This document shows positions 20,140-31,380 of a stretch of DNA of 64,000 bases, piece by piece. A model generated the notes under the pieces. It was not told where the DNA came from and searched no databases. It saw only the letters and a program-made list of their open reading frames with translations. The stretch is from Branchinecta lynchi (Eukaryota; Arthropoda; Branchiopoda; Anostraca; Branchinectidae), in assembly GCA_023053575.1 (NCBI GenBank), contig JAKZAP010000016.1, positions 15,828,030 through 15,892,029 of the forward strand, read 5' to 3'. Every line of letters begins with the position of its first letter. Position 1 is the stretch's first letter. Made by a program: the position numbers and the translations under genes.

Positions 20140-20867
20140 ACATCAAGACAAGATTCACCTTCCAGATTTTATTTCGGTTTCGGAAATCCGTTTTCGTCGA
20201 GGTGGATACGAACGGTTAAGCCAGATTAAAACGTATCGAAGTCTGAGGCGTCAGAAACCCCAGATCCCGGAAGCTCGAATTGTGTCAAGGATCGTCCACC
20301 CGGAGACGAGAGGACACCCGGCACACGGTATCCGGGTATTTTTCTAGGGACAGAGTACTGTCGTGGCAATAGATTCTAAGGTTGTAAAGCTCAGGATGTC
20401 TCTCTACCAACATGTGTCAATTTGGATCACTTCTTATATGGACATCATCAAAATTATTGCTCGAAAATCCGATTTTGTTGTTCCTGACGTCAAAGAATCC
20501 TTCGACAAACACATACCCGGGTAAAAAGTTCGCGAAATTGAAGTTGAAAATACCCGAGGATTTTTTGCTGATGCGGAGAAAAGTACCCGTGGAGTGCGGG
20601 TAAATACCCTTTGTCTATACGTACCTTCAGAGAGGAAATATGTTTAAGTGACCTACAACTGGATAGGGTAGAGCAAAAACGAAAGTGACTGAGAGTTGTG
20701 ATTGGTGGGCAAGGGTTGAGCAAGCTGGACATTTACTAAATTTCGACCAATGGCGAAATTGACTATCATTATTTTTCATGATAGCCGGAAGAGTTGGCTT
20801 GAATGAACGGGAGACTCAGATATGAGCTGAAGCCTTGCTTTTATCGCCTGTGCCGGTTTTAGTTTTT

Positions 20868-21680
20868 GGGATCCCAAAACGTAAGTGGAGGGATACCTTT
20901 GACTTCGTAAAAGTTGTCCGTCTGTCTGCGAGCACGATAACTCTGGAACGGAGTGAGATATTTTGATGAAACTTGGTGTGAGGATTCTTTCGGTCAAGGG
21001 TAAGGTCAAGTTTGTAGACGGGTTTGTAGCCCCACATTTAGGGGTGGGGTAGGGGGCGCAAGCAAAATATTTTTAAACAGCTAATGTGATAGTCGATTAT
21101 GGGATAAAAAGACATGCTGAATACGATGGTGAAAACTATTTTCTTGCCGGACAAGTAGTTCGTCCGGGATTTAGGGGTAAGAAGACATGCTGAACACTTT
21201 TGTGAAAAGCATTTTCTACAAGGAGAACTAGTTAGCCCGGAATCCGGCTCAAACCGGGAAATTTGTCAAAAGCAAAAGTTTTATTTGAAGTTGATTAGAT
21301 GAAAGACTTAGGGTAAGAAGAGACGGTGATGTATGTATATGACGATCATTTTGTACCCGGACATTTAAGTCGTCCGGAATCCGGTTGCAACCGGATTTTT
21401 TGTTATAAGTTAAAATTTTATTTTAAGTTGATTAGCTGCTTTATAGAGATAAGGATATACGCCGAAGTCGTTTCTGAATTTTCTTTTTTTTGCTGGACAA
21501 TTATTTCTCTCAGAATTCGGCTGAAACCGGAAATTTGGCGGCAGTAAAGCAGGAAGTTTCGGTCAGTATATCTGAACTTGGTTTTCTCTGGTGATTAGCC
21601 TGGCGAAGATTGGATCTGGCGAAGCCATGACCCAATTGTCTGGATCAAATATCAGATTCTTGCGATCCCATCGAAACCTT
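20868..21680 (-). mobile_element. Helentron/DINE-like element, family A copy 3
   Basis: It begins with the palindrome TTTTGGGATCCCAAAA (20865-20880), then ACGTAAGTGGAGGGATACC, a decayed GTCTGTC microsatellite, a G-rich spacer, four core repeats (ATCCGG...AACCGG) and the right block GACCCAATTGTCTGGATCAAA, ending at GCGATCCCATCGAAACCTTT (about 21665). Located in a lipase intron. Confidence 0.8.
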
Positions 21681-21879
21681 TGGCCTTGTTAAGCAAGTTA
21701 TTGATTGCTTGACACAGGGTTTTCTTTGGCGGTCCTAAGATCACACGGATTGTTCTCCCTTCCACCCCTGTCCGTTCTTGGATCGAATTAAGCTAAGTGC
21801 ACCCACAGTCCGAAATATTTTGCATGCAAAAGGATCACACTCGAAAATCTCGTCACTTCTCACCGGATTGCTAAAAAAA

Positions 21880-22135
21880 CAGCGATTCTGGCGTCCTCTT
21901 GGATTCGCTTTTCGAAAAGCAAGGCGAGAATCTGCCGAGCGTCATAACTAACGGAAAGTGGTGACACCTCATTTGCGCCTAAATCTTACGCCACTTTCCA
22001 AGTATGGAGGGATTCACTTTCCATGTCACTTTCCAAAACTAGCGGAGCGCCAGAAGAGCCTCGGAAAGCGAAGCGAGTTTTAGCCGAGTAGGCGGATAAA
22101 CCGGCGCAGCTTTCCAGACCTCCAGAATCGCCCTA
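21880..22135. mobile_element. Probable MITE, about 255 bp
   Basis: The left CAGCGATTCTGGCGTCCTC mirrors the right GACCTCCAGAATCGCCCT. The interior has CTTTCCA.../GGAAAG inverted phrases. The GC-rich interior differs from the AT-rich intron around it. Confidence 0.5.
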
Positions 22136-22358
22136 AAATCAGGCTAAAATCAGGACGGGGAGCAGAATCCTTTCAATCTGTCATCGTTTTCAGTGCGGGA
22201 AAGCTGAGATTTTTTCAACTTTTATGATAGAAAGGTACAAAATCAGGCCGTGAGAACTGGATATTTTGGCCGCGTCATCAGGCTGAGTTTCAAAATCAAT
22301 GCACGGTAAAAGGAGGCCTTGTGTCCTAGTACTAAAACGTTCCAAATATTCTGCTTAC

Positions 22359-22512
22359 GTTGTCGGTGTGTACAACCCCATGGGTATACTGGTACCGCTG
22401 CAGCCTCCAGATTTAAAAAGTGGGTAGTCGGAACATGGCACAGCTTGAAACTTCGACGAACTGCTCATAGATTCAAGGAAATAGTAGTAGGCTCTACCGT
22501 GACTACATGCAT
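22359..22512 (-). CDS. Lipase, exon with catalytic histidine
   Basis: A 154-nt exon between acceptor TTCTTTAG and donor GTAAGC. AT joins the preceding A to give Asn, then ACSHGRAYYYFLESMSSSSK, QAVPCSDYPLFKSGGCSG and IPMGLYTPT. ACSHGRA...YF.ES is the family's catalytic-His block (His codon 22499-22501). The following paired cysteines and MG.Y are also conserved. It ends in phase 2. Confidence 0.95.
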
Positions 22513-22559
22513 CTAAAGAAAAAAAAATTACTGCAGACCACGAACCCGAATATTTTAGG

Positions 22560-22760
22560 TAGGTAGGTTTTTATTTTTAACCAAAACTTTGAAAAATGAG
22601 TAAAAGAACATTACTAATTAACATTATTAATTAACAGAGGCGAAAGCCTTTTTTACTGCAGTTATATTATTATTATTATTATTAATATACTGTTGCAACA
22701 AAAAGAAAGTGTGTATCTAATAAATAAAGAGAAGTTGATAAAATAAACTTGATAAGTTGA
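22560..22760. repeat. (ATT)n microsatellite and AT-rich flanks
   Basis: A (ATT)n run at about 22665-22686 within AT-rich intron sequence. Confidence 0.7.
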
Positions 22761-22899
22761 TAAAGAGAAACTTAAGACTGTTTCCAACCACGGATGTCAT
22801 TCCTGCTTTAGCTTGACACAATCCCGCCATCTATTTTGGCCCTCCGTCAAGTTGTGACAAGATTTCAGGCATCAAGCACCATTGTATACCATGACAATG

Positions 22900-23010
22900 A
22901 ACTTGGGCGAGCAAGAACATACACTCGAATGAGTTTGGGAACCTATTTGAACCTATTGGCGAGAAAGAACATACACTCGAATGAGTTTGGGAACCTATAT
23001 GAACCTATAA
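22900..23010. repeat. Tandem duplication, about 57-bp unit
   Basis: GAACATACACTCGAATGAGT...GGGAACCTATTTGAACCTAT is repeated immediately with one or two changes (second unit from about 22966). Confidence 0.8.
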
Positions 23011-23049
23011 ATCAAAGCATAATAAATAAACCAGTCAGTTAATACGGAA

Positions 23050-23275
23050 CATATGTCATGACTGATTATAACTTGGTAGATCACAGGTCATTTTATACAC
23101 GTCAGATAAATTAAGTTATATTATTTTTATTAGGTTTATAGGGTACATAGTTATTGTTATTACAGTAAAAATTTTAACAAGCACTGCATGTTCGAGTTTT
23201 TGTTCTCCACAGTGCTTGTGTAATGTATTTGTATTTTTGTATAAAATTAAGAAAACTTGAACTTGAACTTAATTA
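23050..23275 (+). mobile_element. LINE 3' end with (GAACTT)n tail
   Basis: An AT-rich block ends AAAACTTGAACTTGAACTTA. A similar AGAACTTGAACTTAAG end closes the insert at 60003-60358. Inferred to be the 3' UTR of a truncated LINE. Confidence 0.4.
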
Positions 23276-24340
23276 TTCACTATCCTCATGGAGGAACTTT
23301 ACAAATAGCAAGGGGTAGCTCAACCAACAATGAGCCACAAATGAATGTTTGGGCAGTTGTAAATTTCTTACTGACAAGCAGATCCTTAAGCTGTGCTGAA
23401 AAGTCTGCAGGTATCAGAAAACTGGAGTGCAGCTGGTTTTTAAACAGAATCGTTTTATAGCTGGTCTTTAAAGAGGGTATAAAAATATGCTGTTTTACTC
23501 GTAACCGAGTCTGCTCTGTGTTTTGGGATGCGTGCAAGCTTTTGTAAAGAGCTAGAAACCACGGGGTCGTCATCACTTGGGCGTTCCTTGAGGCTTGCGA
23601 TTAAGCATAGAAGGAGATTCTTACAATAGGGGGTATTTTCGTTAGTTTTATAGTCGTTACTATTCTTATAAAACTTTCGTTGCCATGGCCCTCGGTCTTT
23701 TTTGGTACTATTTTCATCTGTTCTACTTCTAAATAAACCACTCTCTCTCTCTCTCTCTTGAGAAGTCTGCACCATCCGCTCTTTAACTTATTCAACCAGT
23801 TGTTCCAGCACAACAACATTGTCCAAACTGCTGACTTTTGAGATTTTTCTTAACAAATGAAAGGTAAGTCAATCATGGTTGGGGCCCGAGTCCATCCATT
23901 GAAGCACAAACTCCTAAAACACCCCTCTCTTCAGAAATTATCTTGTTGCGACAAATTGGATCAGAAATATAATTTTTTGAAAATACTAATACTCGCCCCT
24001 CTAATTTTTATTTTAGCGCTTGCTAAATCTTTGCAGACTTCCCGCCCTCAGAAGCTTGGGCTCGACGCAAAATATCTGAAAACTATGCGAGTCGCGGTTC
24101 AAAAGTGGGAAGAGCTAAGCGAAGTCCAAGCCGGAAACACAATATAGGACCTTAGGCCTTAATAAGACTTCCAAATGAAAACAAACTTTTGAAGCTTCCG
24201 GCAAAGTGTGTGCTGTTTCCAAAAAAAAAACTTTTTGAAGCTTCCGGCGAAGACTGCGCTGTTTGACTGGCAAACCCGGCTAGGCCTAAAAAGCGCTAAA
24301 AAGTGGTGAGTGAAAAAGAAGGATGCCGAAGGACGGAGTT
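23276..24340. other. Lipase intron stretch; (CT)n microsatellite, no exon seen
   Basis: (CT)n lies at about 23741-23759. Near 24180-24260 an AAGCTTCCGGCRAAG phrase occurs twice. No other recognisable feature. Confidence 0.4.
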
Positions 24341-24351
24341 ACCTAAGCTTA

Positions 24352-24499
24352 CAGTGCGAACACACGATCAGGATTTTCCGGCAGGATTTACTGCATTTTC
24401 ACCATCAAGAAACTTTTCCCTATGGAAAGTGATGATGGTGTCAAAAATCCGGTCAGGAATTCCAGTCCGGCGCCTGACCCTGATCGTGTGTACGCACTA
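24352..24499. mobile_element. MITE, 148 bp, flanked by TTA
   Basis: The left end CAGTGCGAACACACGATCAG mirrors CTGATCGTGTGTACGCACTA at the right (two mismatches). TTA flanks both sides (24349-24351, 24500-24502), consistent with a PIF/Harbinger-type 3-bp target duplication. Confidence 0.75.
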
Positions 24500-24561
24500 T
24501 TAAAATTACGGTTGGGAGCTAGGTTCAATATGAAAGGCAGAAAAAGTAGGAGAGTCCCTAA

Positions 24562-24807
24562 TAGTCGCGTTTTTTTGCCAAAAGGACTTTTAGGCCATTC
24601 TCCCAGGTTTCTTTGTCCTTTTTCTAATTTTACCATTTTTGGCAGACAGGAGTCGGGCTCGAGTCAGGCGCCGTTGATTGGTCAACTCGACTTGGAGTTG
24701 CCAATCTCCTTTCTCCATAGGCCCGGACAGAAAGGACAAAGGGGCTTGGTCCACAAACGGTCAAAAGAGCAGTGAGGAGTAAGCACTTACTCCAAAAAAC
24801 GCGACTA
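24562..24807. mobile_element. MITE of the TAGTCGCGTTTTTT family, 246 bp
   Basis: The left TAGTCGCGTTTTTTTG mirrors the right CCAAAAAACGCGACTA. The right end lies 25 bp from the 5' splice site of the next lipase exon (24833). The same termini occur at 28759-29175, and TAGTTGCGTTTTT variants at 33894, 39377 and others. Confidence 0.75.
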
Positions 24808-24832
24808 ATGACGACGACTGTTCTGAACTTAC

Positions 24833-25048
24833 TCAGTACATCTTTAAGGGGACCAGAACATCCCGGTTGTTTATCTCCTCCGTTTGCAAAAAAATCCACG
24901 TGTCCTAGTGTGTTCTCGAATCCGAGGCCAAGAGATCCGGCACTAGAGCGCCCACTCGTGTGGATAATATCTACGAAGTCGGCATCGGCAGCGTCAAGAC
25001 GCTTGGCTAAGCCGTTGTAATAGAAAGATGGCAGAGCTGGATCCAGTC
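24833..25048 (-). CDS. Lipase, exon with catalytic aspartate
   Basis: Acceptor CTTTTTCAG, donor A|GTAAGT, 216 nt. GA completes Gly, giving G-LDPALPSFYYNGLAKRL, then DAADADFVDIIHTSGRSSAG and LGHVDFFANGGDKQPGCSG, then PLKDVL. GLDPA holds the catalytic Asp; 'RL...DA.FVD.IHT' and 'GH.DF..NGG...PGC' are diagnostic for the pancreatic lipase superfamily. The short stretch from PGC to the ACSH of the next exon is the reduced lid. Confidence 0.96.
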
Positions 25049-25059
25049 CTGAAAAAGTT

Positions 25060-25480
25060 GGAAAATAAAGCCGGATTTGCTCAGTCTTTATCTCTGTTTA
25101 GTGTCGATTGGTTTGACAAGAGCATGGCCAACAGAAAATCTGACGGTCGTTACTGTCGAATACTCTATATGACTTAAGTCCAAAACACGCCAGTGATCCT
25201 CAGGAAGAAGGAGTAAGCGTCTCCGTAACGATTCAAACTCATGACTCAAATCGTGTGACAAACAAATCACGGTGATCTTTGGGAGCAGCTGTGACACAAC
25301 TTCTGCCTTTCTTCCGTGAGGCCGGAGATTTTTGCATCGGCAAGGAGAGATAGTCATCAAGAGTATTGGATGGGGGTGATCTAGACGTTGGGGTTGCTAG
25401 AATACTTCCAATTGAATCCCTAGACAGTTTAGTTGAAACGGGTGTTGGAAAAAGGTGCACCCGACCCGACCCGACATGTT
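25060..25480 (-). repeat. Interspersed repeat family C, copy 2 (inverted)
   Basis: On the minus strand it matches 47560-47790: TCTTGATGACTATCTCTCC, GGAAGAAAGGCAGAAGT and CTCCTTCTTCCTGAGGAT...CTGGCGTGTTTTGGACTTA. The repeat starts about 10 bp from the lipase exon's upstream splice region. Class unknown. Confidence 0.6.
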
Positions 25481-25489
25481 ATAACTTTG

Positions 25490-26150
25490 ATTTTTTAGTC
25501 TAGGTTTTAGTCGTTAACTTAAATTTTAACATGCACTGACTTCGTTTTCGAGTTATTAAGCGAACCACTTTATTTCCTCTGATCAGCACATAGTTACGAA
25601 TTTCCGATTCAAGATTCTTTTACTCGAGGGCAAAGAATTCGACCACACATTTCTTCATTCAGCTTGTTGACAATTTGCAATTTGACGTCAAACAAACATC
25701 AAGCAATCAGGTGCTTGATATGAAGAATTTCACAGGCGTGCATAACTTTCAACGAGTGATCGAATCTTAAAGGACCCCTCGCACTATTTACTCTTCAACT
25801 TATAGTATTTTAGAATATTTGAATTCTTTAAGACTATGCTGTGGTTTCAACAAATAACCCACGATTTTGGCTGTTTTGAGCCTTTTCCGAGACCCTTTCA
25901 CTTGCAGTGAAAACAGGAAACAATTTACATAACCGGTTTTTCTGATGGAAAAAATTCTCGCAGACAACCATCGATAGCGTGATACACATTGAAGGCAGAA
26001 AAACACGGCAAGTGAGAAAATCAGCGTGGTTTTGTTGGAGGGGTTAGAATGTACAGTAGGAAGTTGGGGTCTCCGGGCTTAGAAATACATGGAGCGATGA
26101 TAGAATAGGTTGCATTAGTATTATAGGTAAGACAGGTCCTTTAATGAAAC
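25490..26150. other. Lipase intron stretch without identified feature
   Basis: No repeat or exon was recognised. Confidence 0.35.
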
Positions 26151-26154
26151 ATGA

Positions 26155-26390
26155 CAATTGGCAAGAGCCTCAGTCTCAGACGTCCAATTCAAAATCTGGA
26201 GCGGATCCAAAAACTTTGGGGAGAGTTGGAGGGGGGTTTCCCGATCTTGTAAAATGCTTAACTCTGAAACGCGTGATTTGATTCAGATGAAACTTGACAA
26301 ATGGCAAAGCACACTTCCTAGAAGTTCTGTCATAACGCCATATAAGCCTACAGCTCGTGTTGTTATCTCATCGGTCATCGTGTTAGTGAT
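26155..26390 (-). mobile_element. Possible diverged family B Helentron-like fragment
   Basis: The text CAAAATCTGGAGCGGATCC...GGGGAGAGTTGGAGGGGGGTT...AACTCTGAAACGCGTGATTTG...GAAACTTGACAAATGGCAA follows the order of a reversed family B core unit, but with much divergence and no hairpin or microsatellite. Confidence 0.35.
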
Positions 26391-26399
26391 CTAAGTTAG

Positions 26400-26930
26400 C
26401 ATTTATAAAGTTTTTATACTGGACACAGGTACGACTGCGTAAATATCTTATTTTATATTTATTTGTATTCATATCAATTACCGGCTGCGCCCGCCTTCGT
26501 TTTTATATAATGCTGACTGATCGAAATGTTATTATAGTCGTAAAAGTAACTGTAACACTGAACTAGCTTACTTTCTGGGCTGTTAACCATACTTTTTTTT
26601 TCTTCTGACCAATGTAAGTTTCTTTGGCTTGAGGGCAAGATTTCAACCGCAGTAGTCAGTCAGTGTATCGAAAATTTGCTTGAATTAGATATAAAACAAC
26701 GTCGATCGATTTCCTGCTGTTTCACGTCTAATAAACTTACTGCAGTTGGATTCAACAGAACACGCGATACTGTAATAAAAATACTTTTCTGAAAGTGTTG
26801 ATGTGTACAACTCGCACGAACGGTTTTTGGTCAAGGCTGCATCCGATTCACTGTGGCTGTACGGAGGGCCAAAGAGACATGGGGGAAGGAAATTTATTTT
26901 AAAGTGGGGATTCCAGCAGATCATCTGAGG
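26400..26930. other. Lipase intron stretch without identified feature
   Basis: Nothing was recognised. Contains a poly-T run. Confidence 0.35.
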
Positions 26931-26939
26931 TTGTTAATG

Positions 26940-27326
26940 AGTTTACGCCTTTAGGAAGCCGTAGAAGATATTTGGGTAAGGTAAGAGTGTTGTGTGGTCC
27001 CAATGTGCGAACAATTGGACGAAAATATTTTTCACTTAATATGCGTATGCCATGAGCTTTCAGATCTTCGTCGGGAAATTTTTGGTTTTAGTTATTGGGG
27101 GGAGGATTGGTCGGTAAAAGTAATGGGAAGTAAATTATTTGGTGATGTGAAAAGTTGGGAAGATTCCTTTCGGTTTCGATGAACCACAGAGAAAGGTTCC
27201 TGCAAAGGAATATGTAAAATAGTTATCATTTATTTGGTTTTTGTTTTTGATCTTCGTTTGTGTTTATTTTTTACCATGGCCTCTGTGCTTTTAGTGGAAT
27301 AAATCTTATCTTATCTTATCTATGAA
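26940..27326 (+). mobile_element. LINE relic: C-terminal Cys/His knuckle and 3' end
   Basis: The frame 26994-27182 reads PMCEQLDENIFHLICVCHEL SDLRREIFG split over the knuckle (C-x-H-x-C type seen after RNase H or at the RT C-terminus), ending in TGA. The 3' UTR holds TTACCATGGCCTCTGTGC and ends AATAAATCTTATCTTATCTTATCT. It is antisense to the lipase gene, about 200 bp from an exon. Confidence 0.65.
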
Positions 27327-27525
27327 TAATCCACTCTTGCCGCCATTCTAGCCGTTTTTCGGATGTTGGTTTTCACCATTTTTTATTGAGTGCACATCTG
27401 GTGACGGTGATAAATAGCAAGATAAAATTTGTCATATTTATTGTCATTGGTGTCTTGATGTTTCTTTTGGGGTCCCAACCCATATCTATCCGCTTTAGGG
27501 GCAACTAGTCTAGTATTGCACTCAC

Positions 27526-27789
27526 CTGTGATTCTTGGTAGGTTTGTTTTGTATTTTTCCTGGTAATATTTCCCGGCAAAGCCGACAACGTGGGCGCCCA
27601 GACTGAAACCTATGAGATGCATATCCGAGAGCTTAGCTTTTTGTTGGACTAGGAAATAGACTAACTTGGCAACTTGGATGCCAACATCTCGAGTATTTGC
27701 GGATGCTGTGTTGTATAAGGGAGCAGTGGCCAGGATACTCCAGTCGACATAGATCATGTTGTAGGGGCCGATTCCGTCTTGAGAGAAAA
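27526..27789 (-). CDS. Lipase, exon with catalytic serine
   Basis: Acceptor TTTGTTTTAG, donor G|GTGAGT, 264 nt. It encodes FSQDGIGPYNMIYVDWSILA, then YNTASANTRDVGIQVAKLVY, LSDMHLIGFSLGAHVVGFAG and LPRITG. GFSLGAH is the nucleophile elbow (Ser codon 27602-27604), and 'N.I.VDWS' with 'Y..A..NTR.VG' are typical upstream strands. The TT at the start completes a Val codon with the G of the 46 kb exon, so the two exons join in phase across about 18.5 kb. Confidence 0.97.
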
Positions 27790-28360
27790 CTAAAACAAAC
27801 AGGACAAGGTCAAAATTATCCTTCCTAGAAAATGAGAAAATTCGACTAAGACTGTAAGTAGAATACTGCTTTTTTTCGAAGTTTCCTTTCAGTTACTGCT
27901 TCAGACTGAGACGTAAAAACTTACGGTACGCTTCCGGAATCCCTTCCGCAACGTTTTCAGACTGCTGGTGTAAGTGCAAGATTGCGAAGTTTCTTTTTTT
28001 TCTCAATTTTGTATCCCTTCAGTCGAAAGCAAATTCTTTTTTCTTTGTTTCTTGTAAGTTCAAGTCTCTCTTGGACAGACCGGCAAGTCTTCTAATCAGG
28101 ACAATATCTGTATCGATTTTTTCTTCTTCCTCTTCTTACGTTATCTTACATCTGAACTTCCACATTTCTGTTGTGACTTAGGTAGGGATGTGAACTGTTG
28201 GGCTGAAGTTGCCTCGAGCGAGGTCATTATTCCTGTAGCCCGTTATTAACTGGCGACTGTAGTGGTTTGCGGACTTGGTTCACATTCTTTAGCTCAATAA
28301 GTAACTAAGTAATTAATTTATTTTTCCCCAGGAAAACGGAGTATAAGAAACAAAAGAAAG
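27790..28360. other. Start of the giant lipase intron, no feature seen
   Basis: T-rich stretches. No repeat family recognised. Confidence 0.35.
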
Positions 28361-28425
28361 AAAATGGTTAGAGCATCGGTATAGGAAGCCGAAGGTAGTG
28401 AGTTCAGATCCAGGCCGAGGAGAAA
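28361..28425 (+). tRNA. tRNA-like relic (Pro-AGG-like anticodon arm), probably a SINE head
   Basis: AATGGTTAGAGCATCGG, then a 5-bp anticodon stem TCGGT/GCCGA around a 7-nt loop ATAGGAA (AGG in anticodon position), then GAGTTCAGATCC, close to a B box. The acceptor stem is not convincing, and the MITE leader (TTGAGCCCAAGCTGACT) follows at 28432. Not a functional tRNA. Confidence 0.35.
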
Positions 28426-28758
28426 TACTCCTTGAGCCCAAGCTGACTGGGATACATATATTCAACAATGCATTGTTTGAATATACAGCTGGATGAGTAT
28501 TTTTTTTTTCCAGTTCAATACTTCTATTTAGACTTCCGATACACATGAGACTGGTCTCTGTGGCATCAAAGCCACAATGGTTGCGTTTTTGCAGATCCCA
28601 TGATATCTGTTACTACGGTAAGCTGGATCTGCAATTAGTCGTGTTTGCAGTTACCGTGGCGTTTGATACTACGGTTGCTCTGCAAAAATGAGAATTGCCG
28701 CATTTGCGCTTTCAGAAATCATCCAAAAGAAATAACTGATATCCACTGACATCTAGAG

Positions 28759-29175
28759 TAGTCGCGTTTTTTACAGATCGACTGGCGATTGGGACTTGTT
28801 CCCGGGTTCATCCAGTTGACCGTTTTTTGTCGCTTGATAGGGGAGCGAAAACAAGCCTTCGGAAAACGGTCTAAATCAGTCAATAAATCAGTCCATCCCC
28901 ACAACTCTTCCCTCGGCAGTCTCTGAAACTGCTGCAGTACTGGCGCTTCCTGAGGTGTAAATTGTACGTTTTTGGGTCCACATGTTTCAGTTTTCAAAAT
29001 TTGGCACCAAGTTTGACTGGACCTCCAAGAGAAAGGTGCATCGGATCGACTGTTGACTTTGTTCCCAGTCGATCTCCAGTCAAGCGACAAAAAACGGATC
29101 GACTGGACTTCCAGTCGACAGTCGATCGCAAAAAACGGCAACTTTCTTTCCAAGCGATTGCAAAAAACGCGACTA
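28759..29175. mobile_element. MITE of the TAGTCGCGTTTTTT family, 417 bp
   Basis: The termini are TAGTCGCGTTTTTTACAGA and TTGCAAAAAACGCGACTA. The interior holds repeated GATCGACTGGA / TCCAGTCGA and CGTTTTTTGTCGCTTG / CAAGCGACAAAAAACG inverted phrases, so most of it can fold. Confidence 0.75.
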
Positions 29176-29249
29176 GTGACATAACTTCTTTCCCACCGAT
29201 TTGACAACAAAAAATAGACTCCTGTGTTAGCGATGATGAAAGTGGGATG

Positions 29250-29672
29250 CATTTTTCAGATAACACGATCTGTTACCATAGTCCGATCGTGGAATCTGAA
29301 TATTAGATACCACGCTAACTGCAAACACACCTTTTGACCGCGGAATCAGATGCGGTATCTGATACCATTGTCTGTGTCTTCGCATGTTTTCGTAACTACA
29401 AAAAACACTTCAGACCGCGGTATCAGATACAGTGATATCTGCAAAACTGCAACTAATGGAATTTTTCAGATACCACGATCAGTTACCGCGGTCCGACCGT
29501 GGTACTGAATATCAGATACCACGCTAACTGCAAAAACACCTTTTGACCGTGGTATCAGATGTGGTATCTGATACCACGGTCCGTGTCTTAGCATATTTTC
29601 GTAACTACGAAAACCACTTTAGGCCGCGGTATCAGATACATTGATATATGCAAAAAACGCAACTAATGGTTC
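29250..29672. repeat. Tandem pair (about 210 bp each) of a palindromic TAGTTGCG-family element
   Basis: TTTTTCAGATA(A/C)CACGATC begins at about 29254 and 29464. Each unit runs through ACCACGCTAACTGCAAA.ACACC, GGTATCTGATACCA and ends GCAACTAATGG. Within each unit GGTATC/GATACC phrases form nested palindromes. Confidence 0.75.
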
Positions 29673-29689
29673 TACAGATGTCAAAACGT

Positions 29690-30190
29690 CTTCTTCGTAC
29701 CGAGTTGGGCTGATTAGCCTGTATTCTCCTCGTTGGTGTGGAAGCAACAGGTAGCTTTAGAGAAGTGGGTTTTCTGGGGATGTTCTATTTTGTTAAATTA
29801 AGGTATTAAGAGTTCTCACCGAACAGGGCTGGGATCATTACTTATTCACAAATAGGCCTGAAAACCCGATAAAACTGTGTTACTTCGTTTGTCCGTCATG
29901 CACAGACAATCAAATGAATATATTGTTTCGGATTTGTGATACCTCTATGTGCCTGTCCCGCTACGCTTGAATATTACCAACTAGAATTGTAAGCCATAGC
30001 CGAAAACTAAAATAGAAATGTCCGTTTCTTGCAAGACAGATTTTACCATTATTTTCCTACTTTATACAAAGCGTGTGTAACTTTGCCGAGCTCCGCATTT
30101 GTAACAACGGAAATGCAGGCCTTTCTTGAAATTTAAGTTCTCCGCGTCTAGGTGAATTCTGGGTTTTCGTTCAAGCAGTGCAGACTCTGA
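29690..30190. other. Lipase intron stretch without identified feature
   Basis: Nothing was recognised. Confidence 0.3.
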
Positions 30191-30495
30191 GAGCGTGTTC
30201 CATCCTACTTACCGTAGTTACTACGCATGACGTGACGAATTCTGGCTTTTTGCCGTCAAGGCTGGACCGATTTTTCTATTTTCCAGCAGAATATCATGCC
30301 ACGGGTGAATCCGACCAATCACGTTACAGAGATCCGTCGTTACTACGCTTACTACGCTCCCGAGCGTGGTAAGCAAATAGTTGCTATTAGTTACTATTTC
30401 GATTAGGTTGGAACAGTTAGCGTAGTAACTTTTGATGAGGTTGGAACGGAAATAGTAATTAATAGTTACTATTTATAGAATGGTGGAACACGCTC
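30191..30495 (+). mobile_element. TIR element GAGCGTGTTCCA, copy 1 (305 bp)
   Basis: Terminal inverted repeats GAGCGTGTTCCATCCT / GGTGGAACACGCTC. The interior (ACTACGCATGACGT, GGTGAATCCGACCAATCACG, TAACTATTAGTTACTAT) matches the copies at 39566-39860 and 39919-40221. Non-coding. Confidence 0.8.
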
Positions 30496-30499
30496 ATTA

Positions 30500-31380
30500 C
30501 TAGAGCCTCGGGTGAAAAAATTCAAATTCCCTGAGATGATTCAAAAATATTTCCGTAAATTCAAATATCAGTTGTAAAAATAAGCTGCCTTTCAGTTTAG
30601 CTTTAAAGGGGCTAACTCGGAAGAACTTGCAAACTCAAGATCACCACCATCCAAGTTGCCAGCTTAAACCAGGATCGTGCGACCCGACTCGAAAACGCAT
30701 AGATCTTGATAAGAACGTACAAAAAAATCCATTAACATTTAACTAATATATGACTAAAAAAACATATTTAAGCAAATAATTGGCAGTATCTATTTGTTTC
30801 TATAATTTGCTTCGGGGTTCTTACAGTATTTCTCATCAGTAAGGAATGGGTGATATTTCAAAGGAGAAAAGTTCTGACCACTGAGTCAACGCTCTCCGAC
30901 CCTGTTAACTATTAATGAGCCGAGCAGGTTGACGGACTTTTTGCTTTAAAATTTTGTTTCCTGTATTTTCCAAAGTGTTGGCGGAGAAAACATAAGGTTA
31001 TGTTCATTTTAATCGTTCATATCGACTGGTAATGCGTTTCCGCCAGATTACTGAACTTCTTTCAAACTGCAGTTATACAGTAGATAGTGATTTTCACTTC
31101 CAAGTCGCCTAGTTCCTCGAGTGGCTCGAGCGCAAGCTCCATTTGGCGTAAGATTAGAAACCGGGTCAAGATCCATAGATTTCAAATGATTTAATTGACT
31201 TGACGGAAAATAGACGAAATGGAAGATTCTTGCAAGTACTGCACCTTTTGTCTGCGAAATCCTAACGCATGTAGACATTACCTTTGTAATTTGTATACAA
31301 ATTACCCAAGCCAATGCTGAAACTTTTCGATCAATTCATACCTCTTTCGCGTCGGCTCATTAGGCTAATTATTCATTATA
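30500..31380. other. Lipase intron stretch without identified feature
   Basis: No repeat or exon was recognised. Confidence 0.3.
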
